From: Dirofilaria immitis | Taxonomy: Eukaryota; Nematoda; Chromadorea; Rhabditida; Onchocercidae | Reading direction: 5' to 3' | DNA length: 64,000 nucleotides | NCBI GenBank assembly: GCA_024305405.1 | Contig: JAKNDB010000087.1 | Location: 4,218,501-4,282,500 of the forward strand | Part shown: piece after piece, positions 48,101 through 60,700 of the stretch | How positions within the stretch are numbered: the stretch's first letter is position 1 | Layout: every line of letters begins with the position of its first letter | Notes under the pieces: generated by a model | What the model was told of the DNA's origin: nothing | Database searches by the model: none | The model's input: only the letters and a program-made list of their open reading frames with translations | Position numbers and translations under genes: made by a program

Positions 48101-51100
48101 ATATATATATGAGAACAAACTATTATGGTTATAAAGGTTAAAATTGAATAAAATTTGTAATATAAGTGACCTCGGTATATCCTCTGAAATTGTTAATATT
48201 CCATATGTAAAACATAAAAGGCCAATAATAGAAGCAAGTACTAAAACTTTCGAATAATAACCTAACCAGGCAAAATACCATCCAACTTTTGAGCCAAAAT
48301 ATTTCCTGCAATCATTCACAAGCGGAATTTCTATCAGCAGGTAACAAAAAAAAAAAAAAGAACTACGATAGATACTTCTATCAACACCCAACTGTTAAAA
48401 CTTTAAGAAGTAATCTCATATCACTACCTTCATTAACTCACTACAAACTTTGCACAGATAATCTTTACCATTAAATCTGTATGATCTATTTGACGCTAGC
48501 ATAGAAATTCCATTTGAAATTGATTTCGATTTATGAAATAAATTTATCAAATCTGATTCTTGAATCAAAAATGTAAGCGCATAATTTCGGTTTTCATTGT
48601 ATAGTAATCACGAAAAAGATATAAACATAATATTTGGAATTTTCCAGTAAAAACAAACGGAAATGGAATGAAAAAAATGTTGACATACTTTATTAAAGAA
48701 AGTGGTTGGTATTTGTAAATGTTTGTAATACTGAGCCCAATTCCAATACAAAAATTCACGATCAGTATTTCTATCGGCATTATATTCATTCCACTCACAT
48801 TCCTATTCATAAAAAATAAAAAGTAACAAAAAATTATTGCCATATAAAGCATACAATCAAAGATAAGGAATAAAATATATCAACTATCTATCATTTCTGT
48901 CAATATGATAAGGAGTGAAAATTTGAATCAGAAATAATCAAATGTTACCTCATGTAGCGGGAAAGCTGAAGTATATGTACCGTTCTTGATCAAACGCTGT
49001 ATGCCAACACGATACTTTTCAGCGTCATATGTATCATACCTAGTTCGAATCAATAAATCATACACTAACCGACTACGTTCCGAATCGTCAAAGAATGTAT
49101 CCGGATTTTCGTGACCAACATAACTATAAAATAACAAATAAACTGCGCATATACATATGTCAAAAAATATGGAATTGTATAAACCGGGAACTACGACACA
49201 GCTACTTCCACATTACTGCAATAGATTCTCATACTTGGTGCAATCATTTTGAATAGCTTATTTTTGTTTTATACATCGATGAATAATTTGGAATCGATAC
49301 TAACTGCTATCTGGTTTTATTAATGCAAATTTTATGGCAGAAATTCCAAACGAAAATTAAAAAGCGTACCATTCTAAATAAGCAGCCACGAAAGGAGCTG
49401 TAAAATAATTTGGTTCTTTTAATCGTTCATTCGTCTTCTCATCAAATGTTAAAAAACGAAATCTTTTCATGAACTTATCCAATATCCCTTCTAAAACAGT
49501 TCGTCCCTGAAGTAGAAAAATTAGTATTCTGCGGCATCTAAAAATTTTTATTAGCATTCAAGAATTCCTTATATTTTTGTCAGAAACCTGATTTTTTAAA
49601 ATACTTGAATTTTTTTCGCTTCAAGTGTTCATAAAAAACCTGCATATCCATTTGTATCCTTTTAACAAAATTGCTTGTTGAAGTTATTATTAAATTTAAC
49701 AAATCAATGTGCTGTTAATTTCAGCATAACAAAAATAAACCAACTTTCACATCGCATTGCAGCACTGGCATTTTCAAACAAACATTTTCAGCTTGCTTCA
49801 TTAGCAGCGAAAACGGTGCATGAACCAATACAAAGTGAGTCCTTTTACAAAACTAAAAACCATATGTTTGAAAACTGTCTGTACAATATCAATCTTTTTT
49901 TTAATAGCTTGTTTGTCTTATCCAATATCGAATTTCCAGTAAATAAAACCTCATTTCTAGCTCGAAGAAACACGAAAAATTCCAATTAAAAATCTCATAT
50001 GAAATCTTTCCAAATAATATGCGCTAAATGTCTAAAATTTTAGAATAAATTATGAATAATGGATAGTTACAAATCATTTATTTATCTTTTATCAATACTA
50101 ACTACTTTAGCAGCATTTATGGCACAATAAAACCACTGAACTAAAGATTATATGATACGAATCATACCTTTCCTTCAACATATTCTAATTCCAATCCCAA
50201 CTCCTTAAATTTGCCTCGTACTGCAAGCGCTTATTTATTTTTTTCTCTTCCTTCGATCTTAAGTGAGAGCTCTACAACAATACTATATAAGACAGTTGTC
50301 GAAGTTGATTTTTTCAAAAACAATTCCAACAACTTTCCGAAGAAATATCCTCTTTCGTGATCTTAACTTACGTGGCATATATTGAGATTAAATGATTATG
50401 AACTCCACCTAAGAAAATAGAAAAGAAACTGAATCGTCAATAAATGTAATTAATTAAAACGATACATTTTCTACATTATTTGTTTTGCTAGATTCTTCAC
50501 TATCCATTTCGTTATATTCATATGTCAAGACATAATCAATTTTCCTTTTTCCATCTTTAAAATACGTAGTCCGGGAATCATTTTGCTGAAGCTTCGAAAT
50601 TTCGTAATTTTTCTGAAAAACAGAAGATTTACGAACAGAAAAATTTGATGACTCATTTTAAAAGGAAAGAGAGAAATCAGCTACAAAAGTCATGAAAAAT
50701 GTAAAAATATTTTGCCTAATAAGGCCCAAATAATTTTTACTTTGTCCACTCCTTCATTTGTTCCTTTTTATTAACGGTATGTAAATTCGATTATGAAATT
50801 TTCTAGCAAGATTTCACAGGTTAAGAAAAGCAAAACTTTATCTGCCTTTCTGTTAGCTCAGTAATACTCACCAGCGATTCACATTCAAGACAGTCCTTAC
50901 ACTTCAAGTAATGCTTTCGATTACCGATAAGTGAGATTCCTATAAAATAAACTTTAATTTATTCAGCTGATGATGTGAACAATAATGTGTTGCACCTTAT
51001 TTCATGTAACAGTATAAGCAGGAATGTAACCAGTACGATTTATCTGAACAATAAATAATGTATAAAAATATGATATAAAACACCAAAAAACACTAAATAA

Positions 51101-54100
51101 AGAAAAAAATAAACAATTAAGGAATCGAAATATGCGTGAGCTCGAAAATGTTAAGACGATAACTAATAATGTTTCGTTCTTTAAAATCTTCATCTATTTG
51201 TTCTGACTTAAATAAATCTTAGTTTTGTAACTCAGTAAGTAGATAAGTACATTTTTATTTAAAAATCGATGAGATAACGAAATAATCAACAACGAAATCA
51301 AGCAAATTAACATTAATCCAATAAATTTTTATCTTTGCAATTTTGCCTAGTAACTAAAGTTTTCGTCCTATAAAATGAAAGTACAGTCGGCTTTTCATAC
51401 ATACAAGCGAAGTACAGTCAATGTCAAATACCTGTTTCTGTAATAGTACGTGCTGATAATTGTATACTGTCATATAAACTTGACCCGTCGTGGTTCATGA
51501 CTGCAATAAAAATAGATTTCAGCCAAAAATTGTGTAGCATCATAAAATGACATGAAGTGCTAGCCAAAGATCAGCTAAAAATCGATTCATTGAGCGTAAC
51601 TATAAGATAATTGGTACGGACCACATATTATGAAACAAAACACCTGGAAAAAACTAGGGTTGGACAAAATAACTAAAAGAAACCATTCGAACCAAAATTA
51701 ACAACAAAATTATATGGATAAATAATCAAAGAGTCAAACTACGTTTTAGCAAAATGGTCGATGCTTCATTTACCATATGAACAGAGAATGAAAAATACAA
51801 ATAAAATATATAAATTATATGAATAAGTGTATGAATAAACAAATCAAGAATATAATCTTCCTATAAATAATGTGATTATTTCGTATTTCTTTCAATGTCT
51901 CCAAATATTGTCCTTTTGCTTTCCTTTTAACGCGTTGAATTTGTTTAATAAATCAGCAGGCAATGAAATGAAGAAAATCTCAATTTTTATACAACAGGAG
52001 ACAAATATTTATATTTGTTATCAATTTGGACACAAATTAGTGGCAAGAATTACTGCTACTCTTCTTCCAGTCATTCCTCATCACTTTTGCTTGCTTTATC
52101 ACCTAATCTTCTGAAGGATGTAGCGTCATACATGCTTCGACTTATTTCAATACATCCCACGCCGCGAAATATATGGTATACATATTTTACTAAACCGCCA
52201 GTTTCACCACTGAATTATAAATTGAAGATAATTGGCCGACAATGAGACATTGTGCAAACTGACGACTCATAACATGGTTGGAGTGCGTAGGAAATGAAAA
52301 TTGAAGTTGGAAGTGATGCAATGACCAATTAATAATCTTTTGAGAGTGAGTTGAGCAGTGACCTCAAAGAGACAAGTTTTATTAGATATTTAATTACAAA
52401 TTGATACTCAGCATTTAGATCGTTTCGGAACTGGCTGAAAATAAAATGACCATGTATAGTAATTATGATGCTTAAGAAACAAAAAGTAAAGCCATCTCTC
52501 TGATATCAGAATAGGACAGTAACATCCTATGAAAGTCAAGCTATAGGGCGATGATACTCTGTAATGATCATTTGAAGGAATTGTGAAGTACTGAGGTGCT
52601 CATTAATTAATTAATGAATATTAAGCTGTAATATACAATGGTGTGTATCTGTATATTCAGTGCTATTGCCTTCTCCCATGATATCTTTTAGTTTATAAAC
52701 AAATTCAAATATGATAAATTAACCATAATTCGAAGAGGCATTCTGATCCAATGCAAATAGATTTTCCATAGCTCTGTTACAGTTTGTCGAAATTGATGAT
52801 ACCATTAAGTTATCTTTTGCTGCAACAGTCATCATTCTGGAATTCTCTATTCTTATTTGTCATAATACAAGCTTTATCTTGGAATTTTGGAAAATTAGTA
52901 CGATGGGATTTATGACTATCAAATATGTATATAATGATAATATTCATAAAATTTTAAAGCATAATTTCAAGAAGAAATATTGATTGAGATGAAACTACAA
53001 AAATACCCTTTTATTAATTCTAAGTCTAAAGAATGCTTTTATTTCGGAAAAACTTTCGAGAAAATGGATTAGAATGCTCGAATTAAACAAACAGTACCTG
53101 TATTCAATTCCTGTCCTTCTAGATATTCAACAACAGAATCCTCGTTAACATCTGAAATACGCAAAAGCAAATAATTTGAACAATCAATTATTATGTGCCT
53201 CATAACAGTATTATTCACTTTCACGAAAAATGACTAGGATACATAAAAATAGGTCATATTGTCTGGGTCAAACTTACTATTATCCATGAATTCAAGCAGC
53301 TGTTCCATGTTATCAAGATACTGTACTGGCATTACTATCTTCTCTGCTGAAATCGATTCTTAAATCATTTGTTAAATTCATATGGGCATGAAAACGAATT
53401 TAAGTGATGATATGTTGGAAAATGAGCTTGAAAAGTATTAACAATCTCTTATTTCCCTTCTAACTGTTGCGCAACCTATGATTTATTATTAACATATTAT
53501 CAGTTGATGAAAATGGTGCTAATTCATCATTAATTGTTTCGGTTTTTTTTTTAACTTAGTTATTCAATAAAATTAATAAAGGTATGATGGATATTTTTAA
53601 TGAAAAGAGATAAATTATTATTCGGTTAAATAATTTTAACACTTCATCAGTTCCGTCTTCTATTTTCAAGAAGTTACTTATCAAGTCTTTATCATGAGTA
53701 TTACGTTTATATTGAGGAAATATTCAATGTTAGAAGTTGATTTATTCATTTATGAGTTTTCTAATTGTCAATTAGACTGAATTTGATAATAGTGAAGCAG
53801 AAGAGGCATAAAGAAAAATTATTTTGAATCATTAAAATTTTGAAAAATCTGTAAAAAGAATACATCGAGTATTGAAAATCTTACTTTCTCCAATAAACTC
53901 TAGAGAATCTGTAACATGAGCAGAGCAGAATCTCGGTGGACGCCCTAAATTTAAACTATCTGAAATCCAATTGCCATTTTCATATAATCAATAAAATAGT
54001 ATGATAATATTAAGTTGCAAAATTTGTCTTACGTGTATAAATATCGGTCGAAATAGCGGAATGATTATCATTGCTTGAGATATTATCGGTACTCCATGGT

Positions 54101-56550
54101 ATTTCCTCTCCTGCAGAATATAATTATCTTTCATTAATTTCGATGGGAACTATTTCACTTAACAAGTCTTTCTGTCACTTTATTTTTTTTTTAAGATAAT
54201 CTCTTTACATAGTTCTGTTCTCTAAACCTCATCATGTAACAATATTATTCATACAATTCTAGTATGATAATTTATCTAGGTATTCCCAAATCTCATCACT
54301 GTGATAATATCATTCGACTATGCATTGAGCGATACAAAAGGCACGCAAGAATAAAAAACGAATTCATGAAAATATATCGCTAAAATAAAAATGAAAGTCT
54401 AAAATACAATTAATATCAAAAATTTTAAACTTCCTGCTAAGTAATTAGTTAACATAATTCACCGTCTATGTTAAATTGATGAATTTATTGTCATTCTATT
54501 TTCAAGCTACAGTAAGCTCTATTCTTGATTTTATAATTGAAACAACATGGCATCAAAATATATCAGAATTCTTCCGAATTGGTAAAGTGAACAGATTAGA
54601 CGTACTTACCTTTCCGTCTCAAGTTTGGTATTTTAAATTCTTGGGAGAGGCATTTATGCTCTATCGTAAATTTCAGATTTTCTTTCTTTTCTTATTCATA
54701 TAAAAAATAAATCTTAAGAATATGTTTCAATCCTGTTGATGCCTATTTAAATGCCAAACAATCTTCCTATGTTTAGCTTTCCACCTAAGTTTTCTAAGTC
54801 ATCTACTATATCATACTCACTAATTTATATTGAAACTTTTTATCATATTTAAATTTCATATTTTTCTTTTAATTTTCTCATATTATAAAAAATATTTTCC
54901 TGGGCAAAAATTGGCCATAATTCTAAACAATTACTGGATTTAACAATTTCGGACTGAGCGTCACAATCAATTTCAACAACTGCTTCGGATTTCGGTTCTG
55001 TATAATCAGAATAAATCAAATGTAGTTCACGGCCTAGAATTATGCATTAGCGTATATATTATTTTTAAACTATTATATTTTCCCTTTTGGTTCTCTGAAG
55101 TTTCCATAAGAGTTTACTTTTATCTATTTGGAAATAATGTGGAATGTCAACACGCATAAAATGTACAGCAGCATTTGATAAGTATTCAATAAAATTCTTT
55201 AATTCGCAATAGAAATAAACAGATCGCACCTTCATCTCGAATTTTCCAAAGTGCTGGATTACCTAAAAATAACATTACAATTTTTAATGAGCAAAAATGT
55301 TGAATAGAATTGTATTTTTAACAAAGACAAAACATGAGTACTAACCAAAATGGAACACCACGGACGCCCGTCATATTCAACATCCGTCTCTGATGGAGGT
55401 TCATCGTAGTCAGAGTAAATTAAACGAACTTCGCGGCCTGAAATAGTTCCTTTTTGAAAAATTGATATAAATTTTTTATGACTTCCTGTAAACTTTGAAA
55501 TTGTCATTTTGGATTAGATAACTTTATCAAAGTACTTTATCACTTAGTATGATGAAGCGCCTCTATAAAGTAAAGCAAATCGTTCAACAAACCGCTGGTT
55601 CTATTATCGTAAAATAGTTTGCTCATTTCAACGCTCGTCTCGGACGATGGCTCATCATAATCAGAGTAAATGAAGCATACCTCCCTTCCATCTTAAATTT
55701 CGCTCATTACGCAACTAAATATTTCTATACGATAGAATCATTACAGCAATCTAATATCCACTAACGAGCATTCAACTTATGAAATAATAATGATCGAATT
55801 GTCATCTAAATGTGATTCTTGGATTACTTGCTTCTGACAGTACGAATTTTTTTATACAATGTTTTTCTTTTCTTTTTGAATAGTAGATATTAACTATTAT
55901 TACAATATCGAAATCTTAGGATTTTAAAATTTCGAAAATTAAATTTTATTTAATTTTCTTTTTTATAATCTTAAAGAAACTATATCGAAAGAGTTTCCTT
56001 TTTTTTTGGAATAGCTCCAGTCTAAATTCTTGATTTTTTTAAAAATTTATACCAGGAATGAATCAGAAATTTAAATTTCAAACAAAATTCTTAAGATAAA
56101 TTAATTAAATTAGAATGCTAAATTAAGAAGTCATTTAAATATTTGCATCGCGGCGAGCAATAATTATTGGTTCCATGTGGAGCATGATTGTAATAGAAAT
56201 GAATATCATCATCAGTTGCTGCAAATCATTGCACATCTTATGACGAAAGATGTAGAATTATTGGAAAGAAAGGTAATATAAATGGCTACATGGCAAAGAA
56301 TCATACTTACTCGATTTTGAGCTTTGCCACCAGTAATGTTTGGCTCCTTCGATTATCTCAACTTCGGTTTCCGACGGAGCAGAATCGTATTCTGAATATA
56401 TCAAATGTACGCTTCGACCTGAAAATTATTTGAAGACATATTTTTCAAAACATCGATTTCTTTCAAAAAGCAAGAGTATTATTAATACGCACCATCATTA
56501 TCATCTACACTTTGCTGACCATTATTATTCGCTGATAATGGAGAGTGCAT
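42155..56550 (-). CDS. Anoctamin (TMEM16) channel/scramblase, 31 exons
   Basis: Calcium-activated chloride channel or lipid scramblase family, ten membrane helices. Exons 5' to 3': 56493-56550, 56311-56418, 55593-55691, 55346-55437, 55230-55262, 54935-55033, 54033-54110, 53885-53959, 53278-53346, 53098-53151, 51432-51500, 50872-50939, 50466-50612, 50168-50271, 49745-49852, 49370-49506, 48949-49123, 48689-48802, 48171-48305, 47634-47742, 47191-47334, 46620-46765, 46221-46379, 45867-46015, 44981-45127, 44676-44857, 44127-44332, 43769-43938, 43364-43490, 42455-42625, 42155-42301. About 1226 residues. Family blocks: [113 protein letters not shown]. Acidic calcium-site residues are kept (about E869, E949, E952, E981, D985). 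The first 300 residues are unlike the family. Four 1-base indels (55347-55350, 50205-50206, 48717-48719, 46620-46624) break the frame. The intron after exon 29 uses a GC donor. Confidence 0.93.
45381..45431. repeat. 26-bp tandem duplication in anoctamin intron
   Basis: TATCCACAACAAAAGCTATT and TATCCATAATAAAAGCTATT, each followed by GAAAT, begin 26 bp apart. They are intronic, between exons at 45867-46015 and 44981-45127. Confidence 0.75.
46167..46297. repeat. Exon-derived 23-bp repeat (46167-46189, 46275-46297)
   Basis: The word AGTAGATTTGCATATGATTC, with flanks extending it to about 23 bp, occurs inside anoctamin exon 46221-46379 (coding ESYANLL on the minus strand). It occurs again about 108 bp away, in the downstream intron. 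Read on the minus strand it contains the octamer ATGCAAAT. Confidence 0.75.
54935..56418 (-). repeat. Tandemly duplicated exon array in anoctamin
   Basis: Exons 56311-56418, 55593-55691, 55346-55437 (with 55230-55262) and 54935-55033 each encode a variant of the same segment: G-R-E/S-V/L-x-L/F-IYS-D/E-Y, then an acidic or proline turn and SE-T/A-x-VE. Examples: [80 protein letters not shown]. Each interrupts codons in phase 1 at both ends, assuming one missing base in the 55346 exon, so copies can be added or skipped without changing frame. Two copies are exactly 99 bp. Confidence 0.85.
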
Positions 56551-57758
56551 AACAGTACACTTATGAAACAACCGTCCAAGTTAAATACAAAACATACAGT
56601 GACAGAAATAAGGATATTTCTGTCATTTATTTTATAATTTTTGAAAACTTTCCAACTAGATATCAAAAAGATTTAATGGAAGTGATTAGTTTTCTGCAGT
56701 GTCTAGAAGTGAAGTAATTTGTCAAAGATGGGTATTGTTGCAGTTATTGTAATTATTGCTATTATAATTATCTTATATTTCCTTTTTTGTCACACCCTTT
56801 TTCCTTCCTATTTCAATCAAGAAGATGAGGAATTATCACTCCTGAAAAATGATTTTATTTTATTAAGGATTTCTGAAATAAAATAGTGTAAAGATGATTT
56901 AGATTAAGACGGCAAAATAAAGTTTGAAATCTGAAACGGAAGAATAAGGAAAGACATTAAATCATCATTGGTTACATTAAGAGGAATACGAAAGAAAATC
57001 GCAAAGTAATTTTCAAGAGAGTAGAGCTTCATCTAGATCGAAACATGGTTCTAATTTCCAAGGCAATACTTCAACTGCAGGGGTAGATTTTTTATTGACT
57101 TCGAAATACTGACATTCAATTTCGCAACCTTTCATTTTGAATTTAAGGTTAAAAAAAGAAAAAACGAAAAGATCGAAACAGCGAACAACGCTGTCTGTCA
57201 GTTCAATTTTATTTGAAGCAGGGTTCTTTATTCAAATTGCTAATTGTATTCACAATACTTTTCAGAACTCAAAATACTTAGCTCCGACAGTGACGCGAGC
57301 ATACTTTCTTCATGCTGAATTAAGGTTTAGGTTTATTATATATATTTGACATCAATGCATGCACAAAAATTAACAGCATTGATAAATGATTAGTGAGAGA
57401 TAAATTCAGAATGTAAACAACGAAAATTTTCAGATAACTGAGTCAAAAATATTGAAACCCATATCATTATTTGTCGGTGATCGGACTTGGTTGCTGAAAA
57501 TTTAATTTTCAGATAATTTCGAATCGAGTTATATTCCATCGTGAAAGTAGAAGAATTATTTAAATGATAAACTTCATATATTGATAAGTAACATGCTAAA
57601 TTAACTGCATAAACTTGGCATGAACATTCTAAATTAGCTGAACATAAACATTAATTAAATTGAACAAAACTGAATTCTAAACTACCTGCATAAACTTGAC
57701 ATGCACTTATTCAGGTTCTAATGCTTATTTTTCTTAATTAAAATGAAAATAAATTGAT
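56551..57758. other. Intergenic between two minus-strand genes
   Basis: This is upstream of the anoctamin ATG and downstream of the cysteine-rich gene's stop. It must hold the anoctamin promoter and the 3' UTR of the next gene. I see no exon with splice partners on either strand. Confidence 0.4.
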
Positions 57759-60700
57759 TCATTGCCTTAGTGGGCAAATTCTTTTGCAACAGCACAACAC
57801 TCCATTAAGAGTGTTTGCATGAGGATGTGTGATATTGCGTATAGCGCTACAGATATATGATCGAGATCGCCATATCTTCGCATGATTGCAATAATTCAGT
57901 GCTGTTAATTCTGATCTTTCTCCTATTAATCTCGGTATTTGGTCAATACATCCACGCTTAAAATAGTAGCGCAACAGATGTAAATGAAAGATTATATAGG
58001 AATTTTTTTCTGGAAATTTTAAGGATAATTAAAGGAATTTGATTTAATTAATTAGTTTAAAAGTAGAATCAAATGAAACAAATATAACGTGCCAGCAGCT
58101 TTCTCAATCTCAGAAATATTAAAATTACTTTTTCGAATTCCTAATTTTAGCTTCTCGTCAGTTTTGATAAAATGCATTGTTTTAGAATGTTAATTGTAAT
58201 TTATAAAATAATGCCGCAGCAATTGATTTGTTAATAATTAATCACGAAATCCGGAAATAAAAATGTTCAAATTTTTAATTATTATTTGTTTTGAAGATAT
58301 GAAACTTAGGTGCTTTTATAAATAAAGCCCTTACTTGTCTCACACCGCCGAAAGAATGAAAATCGAAGCATCCCAAATTCGTTTCACAATTTATTCGCTC
58401 TAAATCATCTGTGATAAAACATTTGGAATAGCCAGAAGGTTCTCTATCTCCTGCATAATGATGTATCGCCATCGGTAACAAGTGTTCAATCAGATTTTTG
58501 AAATCTAAGAGAAACTTCTGATCTCATAATTATCGGAACTTTCTTCAACTTTCTATTTCTTTCTGTCATTTTAACTTGAAGAATTTATCTTTAGTTCATC
58601 TTTAATAATATGTCATAAATGGCTATATTTATTGACTTTTCAATTTTCTTAAAATTAAATTGAAGTTTTGAAAGAAAAACAACTTAATCTGACCGTTGCA
58701 TGGTTTGGTTAAATTCGTTTGACATCGTTGTACAAATGTAATAGCTCGATCGCGTACAAACATTATAAAACGTCTTGAATTTTCAACTTCAGCAACGGTC
58801 TTTGCTGGACGTAATGAATGCATACCAAAAGAAATCCTATCTCTGGTGATTTTGACAAAAGTGACACAAATAGGAGTACTATTTGTCACCTGAATATTCT
58901 ACGCAGATTGTAGGATTGTGGGAAGAAAAATGATAAATAAGGCTAATATATTAGAAAAATAGTTAAATTTTTATTTTTGCGAAATTATTTTAAACAATTT
59001 TGAAAATATTATCAGGCTTTTAAAATGACATTGAGTAACGTATTGAAAAACTTCTTCTGAAGACCAAATACAATTACAGGGAAAGTTGAAAAACTACTTG
59101 TGATCACTGTACTTTGATTATTACATCATGTTCGAAAGATTCACGATATTGAAAGCAAATTTAGGCGTTCATATAAAATCTTAAATATTGAAAAATAATA
59201 CCAAACTTTGATGAAATTAAGACCTAACCACTGTAGTAGCTAAAATATCAGTGAAATTGATATTCCGACTGAATGAATACAAATCCATTAATAATGGTCG
59301 ACTTTTATTATACATTTCGTAGCAACTTGGTCTTACAAGAATATCTTTGTATTGTTCGAAATAATTAGTCATGTTTTCATCACAAGTTTTCTGCAGAAAT
59401 ATTACAAATGAATTAAAAACAGAAATGAATAAAGCCAAGTTTCCCTTACTAAACAAGGTGGATCAGAATGTCTTATAGTATTTTCGTCTTTGAAAATGAA
59501 CAAAATTCCTCGTTATTGATAGGAAGTGATAAAAGATTGCATATGTTTTTGCCGAAATATTAAACATATTTTTGCAAAAAGGATAAGACGTATTTTCCGT
59601 TTTCACTTTTAAGAATTCAAAAGAGCGTAATGTATTTGCAAGCATGTTCAAAATGAATTGAAGTTTGATTAATTGATAAATAAAGCAAAACAATTGGAGT
59701 TATCACAGAAATGTTAATCAACTATGAGATGTCGTTTGTTTCATGCCAAAATCACTTTAGGCATTTCTTGGTCCAAAAGTTAGCAGTTTGAAAATTCTAT
59801 GAAAGCTTAATTGAAATTCAAATTATGTTTTTTAATGACAAATAGAATTTTGGATTTCGTACAATTTGTTTTTGTTTAATCTGATAATTGAAAAGTAAGT
59901 CTACGAAAAAATTGAAATATTCTATTTGCTGCTTGCATTTACACTTGAAAAACTGATAAGTGATAGACTGATGTATATAATCCTCTCGATGACAATTCTG
60001 TGGTCGTAGTGGAAACACATGCAATATTTCACAGACTAATTTTCTGTAAAGGACAATCTTTAAATAATGAGGAATTTTATTCATAACTTCAACTGATCAA
60101 ATTTTTGAAAACTCATATCAAAAGTTATATTACTAAATCAGTAGCGAGTTAACTAGCAAATGAGCTTTTCCAAGTCCTATGCAGTGTGTTGCAAAAAATA
60201 GCGACTAGTTTACTAAGAATAGTAATTTTAAATTCCAATTACATTTTACAAGAGTGATAATTCCTCCTTCATTTTTTCAAAAATCGAACTTACTGAGCAG
60301 GAAATTTTTGAAATGCTACACGATAAGTAATGTCTTGCTGATAAGAGACTCCATCAATCATGAGGATTTCTTGTTCGAAGTGGAAATCAAATGATCGCCA
60401 ACATACTGCAATGAGAAAATGTATTGATGCCGGCGAAAATTTATTTTGGCTTGAAGAACTTACTTTCTGATAAATCATTCTTGATGCTTTTCATAAAAAT
60501 CTGGGTCAAATAGGCTATAGCTCCGATGTGACATTGAAATATAACGCTAAAATGGATTCATCAAATGAATTTTAAAATTATAGTCGTCATTTCAATTTCT
60601 CTGAAATTTGTTAAAGATAAATCTCCTAAAATATTTTAATAAATCTCATAGTTTGATCGTTAATGATATAAAATAGAAATTATGATCTGAATTCCATAAT

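Noticed and set aside
50940..51193. Minus-strand frame ending [12 protein letters not shown], resembling an SH3 C-terminus
   Set aside because: There is no other SH3 sequence nearby, and anoctamin exons 51432-51500 and 50872-50939 join directly in phase 1.
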